Source of the DNA: Gemmatimonadota bacterium | Lineage (GTDB): Bacteria; Gemmatimonadota; Gemmatimonadetes; Longimicrobiales; UBA6960 | Direction: 5' to 3' | NCBI GenBank assembly: GCA_019347995.1 | Contig: JAHWKH010000139.1 | Location: 1 to 6,765, forward strand | DNA: 6,765 bases | Shown: positions 5,283 to 6,765 of the stretch, piece after piece | How positions within the stretch are numbered: position 1 is the stretch's first letter | How the letters are laid out: each line of letters starts with the position of its first letter | Notes under the pieces: model-generated | Databases searched by the model: none | What the model saw: only the letters and a program-made list of their open reading frames with translations | Told to the model about the DNA's origin: nothing | Made by a program: the position numbers and the translations under genes

Positions 5283-6765
5283 CATCCGCCGGTACTGGGG
5301 GCCGCTGCCGCCCTCGCGGGGAAGCCAGCGTGGCCCGAGAACGTCGGTGGCCTTGCAGTCGACGCAGTTGGGGGCGTTGACGACCAGCCGGTCGCCGTCG
5401 CGCTCGTAGACCCCCGCCGGACACATGTGTACGTAGACCTCGGCCGCCTCCGCGGGCACGTCCTCGCCCACCACCAGGTGCGGCGGGATGTCGTCGCGGG
5501 TCTGGTTCCCCGACTTGTACACGGCGTCGACCTTCGAGAAGGTGAGCACGCCGTCGGGCACCACGTCCACGTCCTCGCCCACCACCTTTGCCTGGGCCGC
5601 GTCCTCCTCGCAGGCGATGCGGCCGCCGGGGAACGCGCCGCCGGTGATCGTCATTAGCCCCGCCTTGATGCCCCCCATGACGAAGCCGTTCTTGAAGCCC
5701 AGGCGCATGTTGCGCGTGCGCTTGAGGTCGCTCATGACGAAGCTCTCGTCCACGGCCCGGGTGTAGCCCGCCAGCGCCGCCTCCGAGACGTCGTCCTTCT
5801 TCAGGGCCTCGAAGATCTGGCGCGCGGCCAGGATGCCCGACCACATGGCGTAGTGGATGCCCTTGAGGGAGGGCACGTCGACGAAGCCGGCGGCGTCGCC
5901 CACCACCAGGAGACCGTCGCCGTGGCGCCGCTCGGGCACCGCGTGCCAGCCTCCCTCGGGGATGGTCTTCGCGCCCCACTCCACCATCTCGCCGCCCTCC
6001 AGCACCTCGCGGAACAGCGGGTGGGTCTTGAGGCGCTGCAGGAGCTGGTGGACGTCGAGCTTCGCGTTGTGGTAGTCGAGCCCCACCACCAGCCCGAGGG
6101 CCACCAGGTCGTCGGCCATGGGATACATGAAGCTGCCCCCGAACGCGTCGGAGGGGAGGGGCCAGCCCATGGTGTGGACGATGCCCTCCAGCGGCCGCTT
6201 CACCTCCCACAGCTCCTTCACGCCCAGCGCGAAGATCTGGGGGTTGGCCGATCCCACCCCCCGCCACTTCAGCCACGCCTGCGTGAGGGGGCCGCGCGTG
6301 CCCTCCGCCAGGACGGTCACACGCCCCGTCAGGTCCATGGCCGGCATGGCGTCGGCGCCGGCGGGCTCGCCCTTCCGGTTCAGCCCCGAGGGCGTGGTGC
6401 GCACCCCGATCACCCTGCTGCCCTCCACCAGGAGGGAGTCCACGGGGAAGCCCGGGAAGACGTTCACCCCCATGCCCTCGGCCCTCTCGCCGAGCCAGCG
6501 CACCACCTCGCAGATGGACGCGACGAAGTTGCCGTGGTTCTTCATGGTGGGAGGCGTCGGAATGCGGAAGGAGCCGCCCTCGCGCATCACGTAGACCTTC
6601 TCGTCGGTGACGGGCCGCCGGAAGGGGAAATCCTCGTCGGCGAGGTCCGGGAACAGCTCGCGGAAGGCCCGCGGGTTGACCACCGCCCCCGAGAGGCAGT
6701 GCTCGCCCAGCTGCCCCGACTTCTCCAGGACGCCGATCTCCACCGGGCCCAGACCTCCGAGATCG
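5280..6765 (-). CDS. Electron-transfer-flavoprotein:ubiquinone oxidoreductase (5' partial)
   Basis: Role by family: a membrane-associated FAD and 4Fe-4S protein that takes electrons from reduced ETF (fed by acyl-CoA and other dehydrogenases) and passes them to the quinone pool. Seen: about 494 residues. The frame runs off the right edge (D-L-G-G-L-G-P-V-E-I-G-V-L-E-K at the edge), so the N-terminal GxGxxG FAD loop, roughly 50-70 residues, is outside. Visible blocks are L-S-G-A-V-V-N-P-R-A-F, P-T-P-P-T-M-K-N-H-G-N-F, L-A-E-G-T-R-G, L-G-V-K-E-L-W-E-V, and the second FAD contact G-D-A-A-G-F-V-D-V-P with L-K-G-I-H-Y-A-M-W-S-G (about 5845-5915). The ferredoxin-like tail has C-P-A-G-V-Y (Cys codon 5421-5423) and N-C-V-D-C-K-A-T-D (Cys codons 5364-5366 and 5355-5357). 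Human ETF-QO has four cluster Cys, in the pattern C...NCxxCxxC. Here the last position is Thr (codon 5346-5348, ACC). The tail L-G-P-R-W-L-P-R-E-G-G-S-G-P otherwise looks intact and the gene ends normally, so this may be a subfamily trait. The fused tail argues against a FixC-type protein with a separate FixX. Confidence 0.93.
   Translation of the reverse strand, partial: DLGGLGPVEIGVLEKSGQLGEHCLSGAVVNPRAFRELFPDLADEDFPFRRPVTDEKVYVMREGGSFRIPTPPTMKNHGNFVASICEVVRWLGERAEGMGVNVFPGFPVDSLLVEGSRVIGVRTTPSGLNRKGEPAGADAMPAMDLTGRVTVLAEGTRGPLTQAWLKWRGVGSANPQIFALGVKELWEVKRPLEGIVHTMGWPLPSDAFGGSFMYPMADDLVALGLVVGLDYHNAKLDVHQLLQRLKTHPLFREVLEGGEMVEWGAKTIPEGGWHAVPERRHGDGLLVVGDAAGFVDVPSLKGIHYAMWSGILAARQIFEALKKDDVSEAALAGYTRAVDESFVMSDLKRTRNMRLGFKNGFVMGGIKAGLMTITGGAFPGGRIACEEDAAQAKVVGEDVDVVPDGVLTFSKVDAVYKSGNQTRDDIPPHLVVGEDVPAEAAEVYVHMCPAGVYERDGDRLVVNAPNCVDCKATDVLGPRWLPREGGSGPQYRRM

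Noticed and set aside
3751..5409. Plus-strand frame of 552 codons across the Nudix and NmrA-like genes
   Set aside because: It crosses two well-supported genes on opposite strands and reads as Arg/Gly/Pro/His-rich shadow sequence.

Overview
The window is very GC-rich, with codon third positions almost always G or C. It carries a conventional bacterial gene layout and no plasmid, phage, CRISPR, tRNA or rRNA signature. The signal peptide ending in Ala-Gly-Ala-Gln, the gene types and the codon use would fit a Gemmatimonadota-like or similar high-GC environmental bacterium. This is an inference from style, not a firm assignment. The first ~240 bases look like a breakpoint, so the sequence may come from a metagenome assembly or a rearranged locus.

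Layout. (1) At the left edge two gene fragments meet head to head around position 215-245. On the minus strand is the C-terminal part of a secreted or lipoprotein-like beta protein that runs off the window. On the plus strand is the C-terminal half of a metallo-beta-lactamase-fold hydrolase that lacks the HxHxDH half. (2) From 630 to 4408 three genes run on the plus strand. They are a secreted gamma-glutamyltransferase broken by one missing base near 1832-1836, a membrane site-2 protease (M50) with a CBS-domain tail, and a NUDT19-like Nudix hydrolase that starts 5 nt after the protease stop. (3) From 4405 to the right edge two genes run on the minus strand. They are an electron-transfer-flavoprotein:ubiquinone oxidoreductase (5' end outside the window) and an NmrA-like NAD(P)-binding protein. 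These two are coupled by a TGATG stop/start overlap. The two convergent sets meet with a 4-nt overlap of stop codons.

How the genes work together. The protease and Nudix genes are almost certainly co-transcribed, and gamma-glutamyltransferase may share that transcript. ETF-QO feeds electrons from flavoprotein dehydrogenases, for example fatty-acid and amino-acid oxidation, into the quinone pool. Its coupled NmrA-like partner could be a redox-sensing or reductase protein, but nothing in the sequence fixes its substrate.

I do not see a convincing undescribed system. The points most worth a second look are the doubly truncated junction at the left, the single-base break in gamma-glutamyltransferase, a degenerate 48-nt tandem repeat that duplicates the translation start region of the protease gene, and an ETF-QO whose iron-sulfur motif has Thr where the fourth cluster Cys is expected.
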